From contig NZ_CM000745.1 of assembly GCF_000161455.1 (NCBI RefSeq), positions 4,158,249-4,222,248 on the forward strand: 64,000 nt of DNA, written 5' to 3'. This stretch comes from Bacillus pseudomycoides DSM 12442. Its GTDB lineage: Bacteria; Bacillota; Bacilli; Bacillales; Bacillaceae_G. How positions within the stretch are numbered: the stretch's first letter is position 1; each line of letters opens with the position of its first letter. The notes beneath the pieces were generated by a model. It saw nothing but the letters and a program-made list of their open reading frames with translations, did no database searches and was not told the origin of the DNA. Positions 51,141 through 60,395 of the stretch are shown here, one piece after another. Made by a program: the position numbers and the translations under genes.

Positions 51141-52432
51141 AAATAGGAGAAAAGATACGCCAAATCCGGATACATCGCGAAATGACACAAGGGGAATTAG
51201 TAAATGGAATTTGTTCTATTCCATATTTAAGTCGAGTTGAAAATGGAACAGCAAAACCTTCTCATTCTTTTTTAGAGAAGGTTTCAGCCAAACTGGATAT
51301 TAGTGTGGATTATCTCACAGAGCAAAGTAAAACTGACTTTGAGGCAGATATAATAGCGATTACGATAAACTATAAAGAGAATAACAAATTGACTGAAAGT
51401 GAAATTTCTTTTTTAGAGTTACATACTCGGGAAATGCATCCACTCCCAATTCTTTTACATATTTTTGGTGTACTACTCCATTATTACGCTCGTACTAGTT
51501 CACCCCAAAAAGGTGATTCCATTTATCAACAAGCAATAAATTTAATACCTAATCAGCCTAATCGAATGTTTGCTGAAGACTTTTCCTATTATTACATAGC
51601 ATGTGGTAATTATTTTTATATGAAACAAGATTTTATTAAAACAAATGAATACTACGAGCAGGCAAATCAATTATTAACTACGGAAGAAAACTTACAAAGA
51701 GCTAATTTATACTATAATATGAGCCTAGTTAAACAACGTCTCATTAAAAACCAAAGTGTGAGCCGGAAATATTCAAAAAAAGCATATGAAATATATAGCA
51801 AGTTAAATAACAAAGTTTTCATATCAGATACGCTTATTACAATTGCTGTACAATATCATCTCGAAGAAAGATACGAAGAATCCTTACAATACTTAAAAGA
51901 AGCTGAACAATATGTAAAAGAACTTCACGATCCTGCTATGTATTTTGCAATGATTTATTACAATTACGGAAGAGTATATCAAGGGTTAGAAGAATTCGAT
52001 ACAGCAATTCAACACTTCAAGCATTCCTTGAAAATAAATATAGCAATCAATCAGCAAGAGTCAAATATTTACGCATTGCGAAGCCTTATTGAAATTTACT
52101 TACATTTAAAAGAATGGGAGCAAATCAATAAAGTCATGCCGGAAGCCATCAAAATCTTAGAAACTTACGATATGCCTTCTGTTTATATCGAAATTTATAC
52201 ATATAAAGCGCATCTCTATAAGCTTCAAGGTGACCATCAGGGCTACGAGAAAGAAATGCAGAGAATTATTGATTTTGGAATGGGTAACAGACAATATATA
52301 CAGGTTAAAAAGCTAGCTACTGAATTAGGAGATCATTTTTATGAATTACGTGCTTATAAATTAGGAGCAAAATATTTTAAAATCGCCTTACAATGCGACC
52401 TTGATATAGAAGATTTTCAAACTAATTTCTAA
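51137..52432 (+). CDS. HTH-TPR transcriptional regulator (Rgg/PlcR/RRNPP-type architecture)
   Basis: A 431-residue regulator. Residues about 1-60 form an XRE helix-turn-helix (EKIRQIRIHREMTQGELVNG, ISVDYL), and about 75-425 are helical TPR-like repeats (NEYYEQANQLL, YEESLQYLKEAEQYVKELHD, IQHFKHSLKINIAI). Such proteins usually sense secreted peptides. No cognate peptide ORF was found. Translational coupling to the vWA gene (start overlaps its stop) means the regulator is expressed as part of the Ter-type operon, so it could give the operon quorum or nutrient input. The TTG start has AAAGGTGATAC at good spacing. Confidence 0.87.
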   Translation: MKIGEKIRQIRIHREMTQGELVNGICSIPYLSRVENGTAKPSHSFLEKVSAKLDISVDYLTEQSKTDFEADIIAITINYKENNKLTESEISFLELHTREMHPLPILLHIFGVLLHYYARTSSPQKGDSIYQQAINLIPNQPNRMFAEDFSYYYIACGNYFYMKQDFIKTNEYYEQANQLLTTEENLQRANLYYNMSLVKQRLIKNQSVSRKYSKKAYEIYSKLNNKVFISDTLITIAVQYHLEERYEESLQYLKEAEQYVKELHDPAMYFAMIYYNYGRVYQGLEEFDTAIQHFKHSLKINIAINQQESNIYALRSLIEIYLHLKEWEQINKVMPEAIKILETYDMPSVYIEIYTYKAHLYKLQGDHQGYEKEMQRIIDFGMGNRQYIQVKKLATELGDHFYELRAYKLGAKYFKIALQCDLDIEDFQTNF

Positions 52433-52481
52433 AATGACATTTCCCCTCTTTGCACACAATCAAAGAGGGCGAAAATTGTAA

Positions 52482-52745
52482 TTAAAAAACAAAACTCTTC
52501 TGTTTTATCCTCTGTGAACAATTCTCTTCTCTAGGAGCGATTTCTATCGTAATTAGCCCATAATAGTAGGCCCGAATTCCAATTTCTACACGATGATGAA
52601 TGTTCCATTTTTCTTTAATAGAAGCTATTATCTCCCCTATCCTTCTCCGGCTAATATACAACGTTTGAGCAATTTCTTTATCCTTCATTCCGTTTGAGAC
52701 GAGAATGGCTACTTCTTTTTCTTTTGCACTTAATCTGACACTCAT
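52482..52745 (-). CDS. LuxR/GerE-type small DNA-binding protein
   Basis: An 87-residue protein that is essentially one LuxR-type HTH domain: LSAKEKEVAILVSNGMKDKEI, then LYISRRRIGEIIASIKEKWNI, with a short C-terminal tail. No receiver or sensory domain, so it is like GerE, which is also minimal. It is downstream of and probably cotranscribed with the unknown gene at 52770-53309 (24-base gap). Targets are unknown. Confidence 0.85.
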   Translation of the reverse strand: MSVRLSAKEKEVAILVSNGMKDKEIAQTLYISRRRIGEIIASIKEKWNIHHRVEIGIRAYYYGLITIEIAPREENCSQRIKQKSFVF

Positions 52746-52769
52746 TTTTTCATTCTCCTTCCTCTACTC

Positions 52770-53309
52770 CTATCGATTTACAATCCATTGACATAAAAAA
52801 ACGGGAGATAGATTGTTCTCATATAATAAAACATCTTCCTTAACAGCAATTTCAAAAGAACATGTTAACTCACCGTGGATATCCAAAAATTTCTTTATTC
52901 TCTTAATCATATACAGAAGCATTTTTTCTACCTCTTTATCTAATAATCGCTCAAGTCTACTATGCTGGATTGTATAGCCGATTGCTAATGTTGCAATCTC
53001 ATTTTGAAGACGATCAACATCACAAATATACATGAACTCATCATAAACAAAATTCATTGTATATATCCCTGGAACATAAATACTTTGAACTGCTACAGGG
53101 TTAGAAATAATAAGAACGGGAACAACAGGAGAATTGGTTAAATCGATTTCTTTAAATGCTTCATACAACAACTGAGCCAAAATATTAATATGGACATTCA
53201 ATACCTTTCCATCACCTTTATCATGCAATGAAAAAAGTTTGTCCGAAATAATACGCTGATACAATCTAACCGCCTGTTCGTTTCTAATGAATAATTCGTT
53301 ATGAATCAT
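52770..53309 (-). CDS. Unknown protein paired with a LuxR-type regulator
   Basis: A 179-residue protein with no recognised domain. It starts IHNELFIRNEQAVRLYQRI, has alternating strands and helices (VLIISNPVAVQSIYVPG, MNFVYDEFMYICDV) and a basic helix pair (EKMLLYMIKRIKKFLDIHG). No signal peptide or membrane segment. It could sense a ligand for the LuxR-type protein encoded 24 bases downstream. Strong GGAGGTGATCC site. Confidence 0.7.
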   Translation of the reverse strand: MIHNELFIRNEQAVRLYQRIISDKLFSLHDKGDGKVLNVHINILAQLLYEAFKEIDLTNSPVVPVLIISNPVAVQSIYVPGIYTMNFVYDEFMYICDVDRLQNEIATLAIGYTIQHSRLERLLDKEVEKMLLYMIKRIKKFLDIHGELTCSFEIAVKEDVLLYENNLSPVFLCQWIVNR

Positions 53310-53442
53310 GAATGGATCACCTCCACTTTCAAGTCCTTACTATTACTTTATAACGTGGAGTTAGTTAATTTATAGTAGTTAAAAATACTGAAAAAACAGA
53401 AGTAATTTTTATTATTTCATAGAACGATTTAACCAAACTCAC

Positions 53443-53466
53443 AAAAAAAACCGCTATAAAAGCGGT
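53443..53466 (-). terminator. Terminator of the MacB-like ABC operon
   Basis: ACCGCT/AGCGGT then eight T on the minus strand. Confidence 0.75.
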
Positions 53467-53471
53467 CTTTC

Positions 53472-56045
53472 TTACGCTGATAATTCCTTGAGCGTATCAC
53501 TTAGTTTAAACTTTCTTAACTGGGATGAAGCAATCATTGCTGCACTTGTTCCGAGTATAACGCTCGCTGCAGCCAGTAATAGCACTTGATTATACGGAAT
53601 TGTAATAACCGTTAATTCTAAACTTGATAAGACAATATAACTGAAAATCACTCCGCCTCCAATTCCTATGATTCCAGCTATCGCACCGAGTAATGTACCT
53701 TCTAACCACACAATTCTTCGCATTTGCTTAGGGATAGCTCCTACGGCACGAATCATACTAATCTCAGCACGTCTTTCATGTAAGCTTGCCACAATCGCAT
53801 TCATTAAGCCAATACCCGAAATAACAAAAATAATTACAACCAATAAACGAATGAGCATAACCATTTGAGATAACAATTGTTCTTGCTCTTTTAATAAATC
53901 GGTACTATTTATAACCTCTATATTATCTTTACCATTTGTTATCTTTGTTACTTTCTTCTTAATTGTTTCAAAAGGTACCTTAGAGTCTGTCATAATTTGA
54001 ATCGATTCATATCCTTTTACATGAAACATATTTCGCGCCCATTGTTCATTTACGAAGACGTAAGTACTTTGCATTCTCAAGTTTTTCTCGATAATAGAAA
54101 CGACTTTAATAGACTGTTTTTGCTTCCCTTTCCCTTGCACTTCAATCGTATCATGTAGCTTAATCCCTAAATTTTTTGCTGTTTCTTTTGTAATTACTCC
54201 TTCTCCATCTTTTAATGGAGTACTCAAGTTTTGACCAGAAATAACTTTCATCTTGGTCACCTTTTGAAACGCTGTAATATCAGTACCCACAACTTCCATC
54301 GCATCATAATTATATTTATTTTTCTTCATAAATTCGTACCATTCTTGATTTGCTTCTTTAAAGTCATAATTTACAAGTTTAGATGTGGAATCAGAGGCAG
54401 CTCCGACAATTTCTTTTACCCCTTCAACGTCTTGTATCTTTCCTAGCCAATTAAATGGGATATTTTCAATTCCTTGTGACTCCATTGGAACACGAATGAC
54501 TAAATCTGCTGGTAAATTCTTTTGTAATCCTTGCTTCATTCCTTCGTACATCGCATTCACATACATCGTTCCAACTAGCGATAACATAAATCCAAATGCT
54601 AGAATTGCGACTGAAACAGCTGCCTTTTTACGATAACGAATGACATTTCGGCTACTAATTGTTGTCTCAATGCGAAATATCGTTTGAAATGGTTTAGCGA
54701 TAACTGACGTAATCACACGAATCAACAATGGGATTGTAAACAATAAACCAATTGCAAATAAAATTGCTCCAATCGCACTTAGATTAAAGCCAATATATTT
54801 TTCAACAACTGTTCCACTTAAACCAATTACGATACCTGCCATTAAAACAATAAGACTGAAGATACTCCATTTCCGTTCTTTCTTTTGATTGCTCGGAAGT
54901 CCTGGTCTTAAAGCTTGAACTGGTGGTATTTTTCTTACCATAAATGCCGGTATGGCTGCACCTATTACAGACATGACAATCCCTAGTAAAAATGTAATGA
55001 ATAAAATCTCAAATGAAATAGAAAATGATTCTTGCCCTGTACTTTCTACATTCACCCACTTGTTAATAAAAGAAGCTGCGAGCTGATGTGTGCTAGCACC
55101 AAGTACAACTCCTACTAACGAACCAATCGTTCCAATACATAATGCTTCTAATAAAACAACGAAAATGACTTGATTTGGATTACTACCAATCGCACGTAAT
55201 AAAGCCCATTGTTTAAAGCGACTTCTTACAGATAAGAAGAAGCTTCCCATAATCAAAAGCGCTACAACAAATAAAGCAATTCCGCCTAAACTAAAGACTA
55301 ATGGCTTCATCACATTTAATCTTTCTAATGCTTTATCTACATATGTACGCTGATCTATTTTAATATTTTCAAGTTTCTCATTCGCATCACTAGCGATCAT
55401 TCTTTTTATATTCGCATCAGATGTTTTCACTTGAACAAGGTTAAATTGACCTTGTAAGTTTAATTCCTTTTGCATCCAAGCAATCGGAAAATACGCACTA
55501 TGTCCCATTGCTGCCATCAATGGTGGATTCAAAATCCCTACAACTCTCACATTTTTTTCACCATGCGGTGGAAAAGGCAGACGAATCATATCTCCTACTT
55601 TTATATTTTCTCGATCTGTATACCCTTTCGTAAGTGCTACTTCCGCCCCTTCTTTCGGATATCGCCCTTCTGTAATTTTATAAGAACGCATATCGGGAGA
55701 ATCTTGTTCCACGCCCCAATACGATGGTTTGCCAGAAAGCTCTTTATAATTTGGTAACGGATAAGGGATAAGTACTTTTGATATTTTTTCCGCACTTTCA
55801 AGACCGTTCAGTTCTTTTAATTTTTTATCTTTTAAATACACATCATTTTTAATATAACCAAGTTGCAAATCATAATCACCATAACGACTCACAACCTGCT
55901 CTTTAACACTTTGTTCTACAGACTGATTTCCTAGTAGTAACATTGTTGCTAACATAACGCCTAAAGCAGCCCCAAGAGCGATTAACATGTTCCTTAGCCA
56001 ATTCTGTCTAATAGACTTGGCCGCATATTTAATTATCCAAGACAT
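53472..56045 (-). CDS. FtsX/MacB-type ABC transporter permease
   Basis: An 857-residue permease with two copies of the FtsX core domain (about 230-400, with SLGGIALFVVALLIMGSFFL, and about 690-860), each with four membrane helices and a large extracellular loop. LRAIGSNPNQV and IRAVGAIPKQM are the coupling-helix motifs. With the ATPase gene upstream it forms a MacB-like mechanotransmission exporter for peptides, lipids or antibiotics; the cargo is unknown. The ATG at 56045 sits behind AGGTGATAAGAGCG and overlaps the ATPase gene by 17 bases. Confidence 0.87.
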   Translation of the reverse strand: MSWIIKYAAKSIRQNWLRNMLIALGAALGVMLATMLLLGNQSVEQSVKEQVVSRYGDYDLQLGYIKNDVYLKDKKLKELNGLESAEKISKVLIPYPLPNYKELSGKPSYWGVEQDSPDMRSYKITEGRYPKEGAEVALTKGYTDRENIKVGDMIRLPFPPHGEKNVRVVGILNPPLMAAMGHSAYFPIAWMQKELNLQGQFNLVQVKTSDANIKRMIASDANEKLENIKIDQRTYVDKALERLNVMKPLVFSLGGIALFVVALLIMGSFFLSVRSRFKQWALLRAIGSNPNQVIFVVLLEALCIGTIGSLVGVVLGASTHQLAASFINKWVNVESTGQESFSISFEILFITFLLGIVMSVIGAAIPAFMVRKIPPVQALRPGLPSNQKKERKWSIFSLIVLMAGIVIGLSGTVVEKYIGFNLSAIGAILFAIGLLFTIPLLIRVITSVIAKPFQTIFRIETTISSRNVIRYRKKAAVSVAILAFGFMLSLVGTMYVNAMYEGMKQGLQKNLPADLVIRVPMESQGIENIPFNWLGKIQDVEGVKEIVGAASDSTSKLVNYDFKEANQEWYEFMKKNKYNYDAMEVVGTDITAFQKVTKMKVISGQNLSTPLKDGEGVITKETAKNLGIKLHDTIEVQGKGKQKQSIKVVSIIEKNLRMQSTYVFVNEQWARNMFHVKGYESIQIMTDSKVPFETIKKKVTKITNGKDNIEVINSTDLLKEQEQLLSQMVMLIRLLVVIIFVISGIGLMNAIVASLHERRAEISMIRAVGAIPKQMRRIVWLEGTLLGAIAGIIGIGGGVIFSYIVLSSLELTVITIPYNQVLLLAAASVILGTSAAMIASSQLRKFKLSDTLKELSA

Positions 56046-56817
56046 CGCTCTTATCACCTACCTTAAAGTGCCGATTCATAATCTCTTGAATGTGCGTAAC
56101 TTGCTGCGGAATATGCCGGAATTTCCATCCTTTACTTTCGGCATGTTCATGAATTACTTCACCATCTAGTAAGAAAACAACTTTATCTGCATGAGCAGCT
56201 ACAAACGGGTCATGCGTTACAACAACTGCCGTTTGCCCCAATTCATCACAAGCATTACGAAGAGCCGCAATGATATTTTTGCTATTTTCAGAATCCAACG
56301 CTCCTGTCGGTTCATCTGCTAATATAATAGCTGGTTCATTGGCAAATGCTCTCGCAATGGCAACCCTTTGCTGCTGGCCACCTGATAATTGCGATGGTAA
56401 GTGCTGTTCTTTCCCTTTTAAACCAACAAGCTCTAATAAACGCTTTGCCGCTGTTGTCGCCTTCTTCTGTGGGACATTATCTAACAGTAACGGTAATCCC
56501 ACATTTTCTTCCGCATTAAATACTGGTATTAAATTAAACTGCTGAAAAATAAAACCTATTTTATGCCTCCGAAACAACGCGAGTTCTTTTTCTTTTAATG
56601 ATGAAATTTCAGTACCATCTACTCGAATGCTTCCCGTCGTCGGAATATCTAATCCTCCAAGCAACTGTAAAAGAGTGGTTTTCCCCGACCCACTCGCTCC
56701 CATAATACAAACGAAATCACCTTTTTGGATTTGGAGATTAATCCTCTTTAATATCTTTACCTTACTATCACCAATATCAAATGATTTTTCTACCCCTTCA
56801 ATTTCAATGATATTCAT
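56029..56817 (-). CDS. ABC transporter ATPase, LolD/MacB-type
   Basis: A 262-residue ATPase: Walker A GASGSGKT (about 39-46), signature LSGGQQQR (about 143-150), Walker B IILADEPTGALD (about 162-173) and a switch His in VVTHD. This signature set is typical of the MacB/LolD subfamily that pairs with FtsX-type permeases. Its 3' end overlaps the permease start, so the two are cotranslated. The tail beyond residue 225 is longer than usual. Confidence 0.92.
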   Translation of the reverse strand: MNIIEIEGVEKSFDIGDSKVKILKRINLQIQKGDFVCIMGASGSGKTTLLQLLGGLDIPTTGSIRVDGTEISSLKEKELALFRRHKIGFIFQQFNLIPVFNAEENVGLPLLLDNVPQKKATTAAKRLLELVGLKGKEQHLPSQLSGGQQQRVAIARAFANEPAIILADEPTGALDSENSKNIIAALRNACDELGQTAVVVTHDPFVAAHADKVVFLLDGEVIHEHAESKGWKFRHIPQQVTHIQEIMNRHFKVGDKSDVLDN

Positions 56818-57076
56818 TTTTTATACCCCTTTTTTTCATTTAATTATCTTTATATTAAATATATATTCTGCTGCGAAACCAATCTTCCTATCACACTGTA
56901 CTTGTATTGTAATATAAATATATTTTGAAACACACTTCGCAAAATAGCACATCTCACATTTTCTAATAAGAATTTGAATTTCTTGATTTCCCCCTCGATT
57001 CGTAACCATAATAGTTACAATAATATTTTCTTTTTAAGAAAAACTATCAACATATCCACAAATAGGAGGAATAAAC

Positions 57077-57661
57077 ATGAAACATCTAATCGTTTATGCA
57101 CACCCAAATCCACAAAGCTTCAATCATGCGATTTTAGAAACAGTAAAAAGTGAACTTGAAGAAAAAGGTCATGAAGTACGTGTTCGCGATTTATATGAAC
57201 TAAATTTCAATCCAGTATTAGCAGCTTCTGATTTTGTTTCCTTTTCTCAAGGAAATACACCAGCTGATATTAAAGAAGAACAAGAACATATCACTTGGGC
57301 TGATAACATCACATTTATTTATCCAGTGTGGTGGGCAGGTCTTCCAGCAATCTTAAAAGGATATGTTGATCGTGTATTTAGCCACAGCTTTGCGTACGCT
57401 TATGGTGAAAATGGAATTGAAAAGTTACTAAGCAGTAAAAAAGGATTGCTACTATCCACAATGGGAAATACAAAAGAAGCTTATACAGCAAGCGGTATGT
57501 TTGATGCAATGAAGAAAACAACTGATGCTGGAATCTTTGAATTTACAGGAATTGAAACGTTAGAGCACACATTCTATACGAGTGTCCCTTCTGTGGATGA
57601 CGGCGCGAGAAAACAATATCTTGAAGAAGTAAAAGAAGTAGTGAATCGTTTATTAGGGTAA
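57077..57661 (+). CDS. NAD(P)H-dependent quinone oxidoreductase, flavodoxin-like
   Basis: A 194-residue FMN protein of the NQO1/KefF family. LIVYAHPNPQSFNHAI (about 4-19) is the FMN phosphate loop, FIYPVWWAGLPAILKGYVDRV (about 75-95) the cofactor/quinone loop, and STMGN precedes the last strand. It carries out two-electron reduction of quinones or azo compounds. The ATG follows AGGAGGAATAAAC. No regulator is adjacent. Confidence 0.9.
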   Translation: MKHLIVYAHPNPQSFNHAILETVKSELEEKGHEVRVRDLYELNFNPVLAASDFVSFSQGNTPADIKEEQEHITWADNITFIYPVWWAGLPAILKGYVDRVFSHSFAYAYGENGIEKLLSSKKGLLLSTMGNTKEAYTASGMFDAMKKTTDAGIFEFTGIETLEHTFYTSVPSVDDGARKQYLEEVKEVVNRLLG

Positions 57662-57791
57662 GATGAAACTTCCATCAGTGAGGTTAACGCAGAGTGACAT
57701 GCTGATTTAATTTTCTCAATAACGGATATGACTAAACATGGTAAAATAGTAAATAGGATAGGAGTCCTAATACATATGTGGTTTTCAAGTC

Positions 57792-57821
57792 AAAAAAAGA
57801 CACTCGAAAGGGTGTCTTTTT
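57792..57821 (-). terminator. Terminator of the microprotein gene
   Basis: AAAAAGACAC and GTGTCTTTTT on the minus strand, adjacent to the stop. Confidence 0.75.
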
Positions 57822-57906
57822 AACATCCGCATATAGCTAGTACAAACAAAACGAATAGAATAATTACTATGGATATTCCAAAATTGAATGTAATCGTATG
57901 ATCCAT
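57820..57906 (-). CDS. 28-residue membrane microprotein (YjcZ-like)
   Basis: Reads MDHTITFNF and then a single hydrophobic helix ending FVLAICGC. It resembles the short YjcZ/sporulation-associated membrane peptides of Bacillus, with a soluble head and one helix. It is preceded by AAGGGGAAGGGAT, a very good ribosome site, and closed by its own terminator, so translation is likely. No function can be assigned. Confidence 0.65.
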   Translation of the reverse strand: MDHTITFNFGISIVIILFVLFVLAICGC

Positions 57907-58230
57907 ATCCCTTCCCCTTCTCGCAAATCCATTTATAAAAAATATTATTAAAGTAAAAAAGACACTCAAGTGAGTGTTTTTCAGCAGCTAAATCCACCTT
58001 CCCAGCAGCTGTATAATCCCTACTTTAGTAAGTGCTCAAAACAGTAAGCTGTGGATATTTTGACGGATTTACATTACTGTATGTTGATTAACGATGAGTG
58101 AGCAGGTCTTTTTCTATAATTTAAACAATGAATGTAATTTTAATATACACTTACGCCCATCCCTACTTAAATCGAATTACAGCCTTCATTCAGCAAAAAA
58201 CAGGCAATCTAAAAGATTGCCTGTTCACTA
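57907..58230. other. Intergenic region before yutF
   Basis: Contains a small hairpin (ACACTC/GAGTGT, 57962-57977) and the yutF terminator. I see no gene, promoter or repeat that I can support. Confidence 0.45.
58194..58224 (-). terminator. Intrinsic terminator of yutF
   Basis: ACAGGCAATCT/AGATTGCCTGT then T residues on the minus strand. Confidence 0.85.
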
Positions 58231-58995
58231 TTACATCTTCTCAATCCACTCTGTCAAGTTATGCACAACTTGTGTTGGCTGCACGTCATACTCTGTTAAC
58301 TTCTCCACAGTTGTGACTCCAGTGTGGACAAGAAGTGTATGCATACCAGCATTTATCCCCGCTAAAATGTCAGTATCATAGTTATCCCCAACCATTAGCG
58401 CTTCTTCTTTCGCCATGCCAAGTACTTTTAGTGCTTGTTCCATAATAATGGATTCTGGTTTTCCGATAAAGATTGGCTCTACACCTGTTGATACTGTAAC
58501 AACAGATGTTAAGGAACCGTTTCCAGGTAATAAACCACGCTCAGTTGGAATGGCAATATCTCCATTTGTTGAAATAAATGTCGCACCATTACGTACTGCA
58601 AGACATGCTTTCGCTAGCTTTTCATATGTAATTTCGCGATCTAATCCAACAACGACAAAGTCAGGATTTTCATCCACAAGCTTGAATCCTTTTTCTACAA
58701 GTGCGTCATGTAATCCTTCTTCACCAATCATATACACAGACGCATCTTGTTTACGCTCATAAATAAAGTTTGCTGTTGCCATGCTTGTTGTAAATACTTG
58801 CTCTGGTTTAGCTGGAATATCGAAACGAACAAGCTTTTCTGCCACTTGCTCTGGTTTACGCGTTGAGTTATTCGTTACAAACAAATAGGGAATGCCGCGC
58901 TCCTGTAGTGCTTTTACAAAGTCGCTTGCTTCTTCAATTTGTTCTTCACCGCGATACATTGTACCATCTAAGTCGATTAAATAGCCTTTATACAT
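58231..58995 (-). CDS. yutF: HAD-IIA phosphatase YutF (NagD-like)
   Basis: A 254-residue p-nitrophenyl phosphatase-type HAD. LIDLDGTMYRGEE (about 6-18, motif I), VTNNSTRKP (about 40-48, motif II), the C2 cap, and GDNYDTDILAG (motif IV, about 203-213). Substrate unknown; related enzymes act on nucleotides or phosphoglycolate. It marks the return of the yut neighbourhood after the accessory block. Confidence 0.92.
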   Translation of the reverse strand: MYKGYLIDLDGTMYRGEEQIEEASDFVKALQERGIPYLFVTNNSTRKPEQVAEKLVRFDIPAKPEQVFTTSMATANFIYERKQDASVYMIGEEGLHDALVEKGFKLVDENPDFVVVGLDREITYEKLAKACLAVRNGATFISTNGDIAIPTERGLLPGNGSLTSVVTVSTGVEPIFIGKPESIIMEQALKVLGMAKEEALMVGDNYDTDILAGINAGMHTLLVHTGVTTVEKLTEYDVQPTQVVHNLTEWIEKM

Positions 58996-59057
58996 CCATC
59001 TGTCTCTCCTTTTTGTCTAGCGTTCATACCCTTCTTATATTAACCGCTTTTTCCAAA

Positions 59058-59084
59058 GAAAAAAACGCTTTGTCTAAAAGCGTC
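59058..59084 (-). terminator. Terminator of the SufR-like regulator gene
   Basis: ACGCTTT/AAAGCGT followed by T on the minus strand. Confidence 0.7.
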
Positions 59085-59093
59085 CCATAACGT

Positions 59094-59726
59094 TCATTTT
59101 TTCTCTTGTATGTGATACGAACAGTGACAGTCACCATTGCACATATTTGATAACGCTTTTACATTTTCATCAGAAAACAACCGCTTATACATACTTTCTT
59201 CCTCCAAACAAAGCTGTGGATATTTTTCAGCAACAGCCTTTAATGGACAATTTTGTTTTTGTAATATGTACGAGTTTTCTCCCTCTTGCTTCACTTGTAC
59301 CATATATCCCTTTTTCTCTTGGATAACAGCAACTTCCCGAAGCTTCTGCCATACATTATCTTGTCTGCTGATTCGCTTTTGTAATTGCTCCTCCATCCGA
59401 TTCGTTCTCGCTTTTAAAATAGCATTAACAAGTGTTTCATCACCGATTGACTCTAAATCCTCTAACACTTCTAAAGCAAATTGCTTATAATCTTTCGGAA
59501 ACGAATCTTCTCCTTTTTGACTTAGGTCGTATACATATGTTGGCCTTCCCACATGTTGACGCACCATTTTCGACTGAATGATTTTTTCTTTCTCAAGCTT
59601 ACTTAAATGACGACGTACTGCCATCTCCGTAATCTCTAAAGATTCAGCTAACGATGCAACTGTTTGTTCACCATTTATTTTTAAAAGCTGTACAATTTCT
59701 TCCTTCGTTGTACGTGCTTCCTCCAT
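59094..59726 (-). CDS. Cys-rich winged-helix regulator, SufR-like
   Basis: A 210-residue DeoR/ArsR-like winged helix (about 1-70; TVASLAESLEITEMAVRRHL, with the wing ending HVGRPTYVYDLS) and a C-terminal domain with a Cys pattern C, twelve residues, C, then CNGDCHCSY. This is the layout of SufR-type proteins that bind an [Fe-S] cluster and control Fe-S assembly. In the window it lies beside yut genes rather than suf. Cluster binding is inferred only from the cysteines. Confidence 0.82.
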   Translation of the reverse strand: MEEARTTKEEIVQLLKINGEQTVASLAESLEITEMAVRRHLSKLEKEKIIQSKMVRQHVGRPTYVYDLSQKGEDSFPKDYKQFALEVLEDLESIGDETLVNAILKARTNRMEEQLQKRISRQDNVWQKLREVAVIQEKKGYMVQVKQEGENSYILQKQNCPLKAVAEKYPQLCLEEESMYKRLFSDENVKALSNMCNGDCHCSYHIQEKK

Positions 59727-59767
59727 TTCTCATCCTTCTCCCTTTTGAGCCGTTCCCATAGACAAAA

Positions 59768-59796
59768 AAGACCCCCAAAAAGGTTAATGGGGATCT
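59768..59796 (-). terminator. Terminator-like hairpin of yutE
   Basis: AAGAcCCCC/GGGGaTCTT with A-run on the plus side. Confidence 0.5.
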
Positions 59797-59807
59797 TATC
59801 CATGCGC

Positions 59808-60248
59808 TTATTCTGCTACAAATGCAGATACAGGTCCTAATTCCTTTTCTAAGTAACGGCGAATATTCGCAGGGTATTTTTGTACCACGGCAATTTGTTT
59901 TTGAATCGTTGTATATAATTCTTCATGGTTCATTTGAATATAATCTTGCATAAGCATTTTCCGAAGAACAATCACTTCTTTTATCCCTTTTCCTTCTTCC
60001 TCACTTATGACTTTTTCGTCCATTAAAATATCAATAATATCTTCATAACTCCCTGGATCACGCATAATAAATCCATCAATCATTGCATTTCCAACATCTA
60101 GTATGCAATCAATGATGAGATGCGACATACGCTCTAATGCGTAATATTCAAAATCCGTTTCATATTCTTGCTTCTCTTGAAATGTATCTACTACTTGTTC
60201 TAAACATGCTAACATTTGCTCTATTTTTTTTCTGTCTACAAAGTACAT
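59808..60248 (-). CDS. yutE: DUF86 protein YutE (HepT-like)
   Basis: A 146-residue helical protein of the DUF86 family. RMSHLIIDCILDVGNAMI and LRKMLMQDYIQMN are the two conserved helices; in HepT toxins the second carries RxxxxHxY, and here the His is missing (RKMLMQDY), so RNase-type activity is unlikely. No MntA-like antitoxin gene is adjacent. Start at 60248 after AGGTGACATTC. Synteny supports YutE. Confidence 0.8.
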   Translation of the reverse strand: MYFVDRKKIEQMLACLEQVVDTFQEKQEYETDFEYYALERMSHLIIDCILDVGNAMIDGFIMRDPGSYEDIIDILMDEKVISEEEGKGIKEVIVLRKMLMQDYIQMNHEELYTTIQKQIAVVQKYPANIRRYLEKELGPVSAFVAE

Positions 60249-60395
60249 GAATGTCACCTACCTGGAAATTAAAGCATTTACATTTTAATTGTAACCGTTT
60301 CTTCTGAAAAAATCGACAATTTTTCGAATTCACCTTTCACGCTTTATTTGTTATAGTTATAACTGTATGATTTTTGAAATTGGAGGAATGTCACC

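Noticed and set aside
52444..52469. Stem CCCTCTTTG/CAAAGAGGG as a terminator of the HTH-TPR gene
   Set aside because: No T-run on either strand, so I do not call it an intrinsic terminator, although it may still pause or stabilise RNA.
52433..52481. Pheromone peptide gene for the RRNPP-type regulator
   Set aside because: The gap is too short and has no start codon with a ribosome site and secreted-peptide pattern.
57778..57825. Plus-strand ORF of about 15 codons starting MWFSSQKK
   Set aside because: It runs through the terminator of the opposing microprotein gene, and its ribosome site is poor; probably chance.
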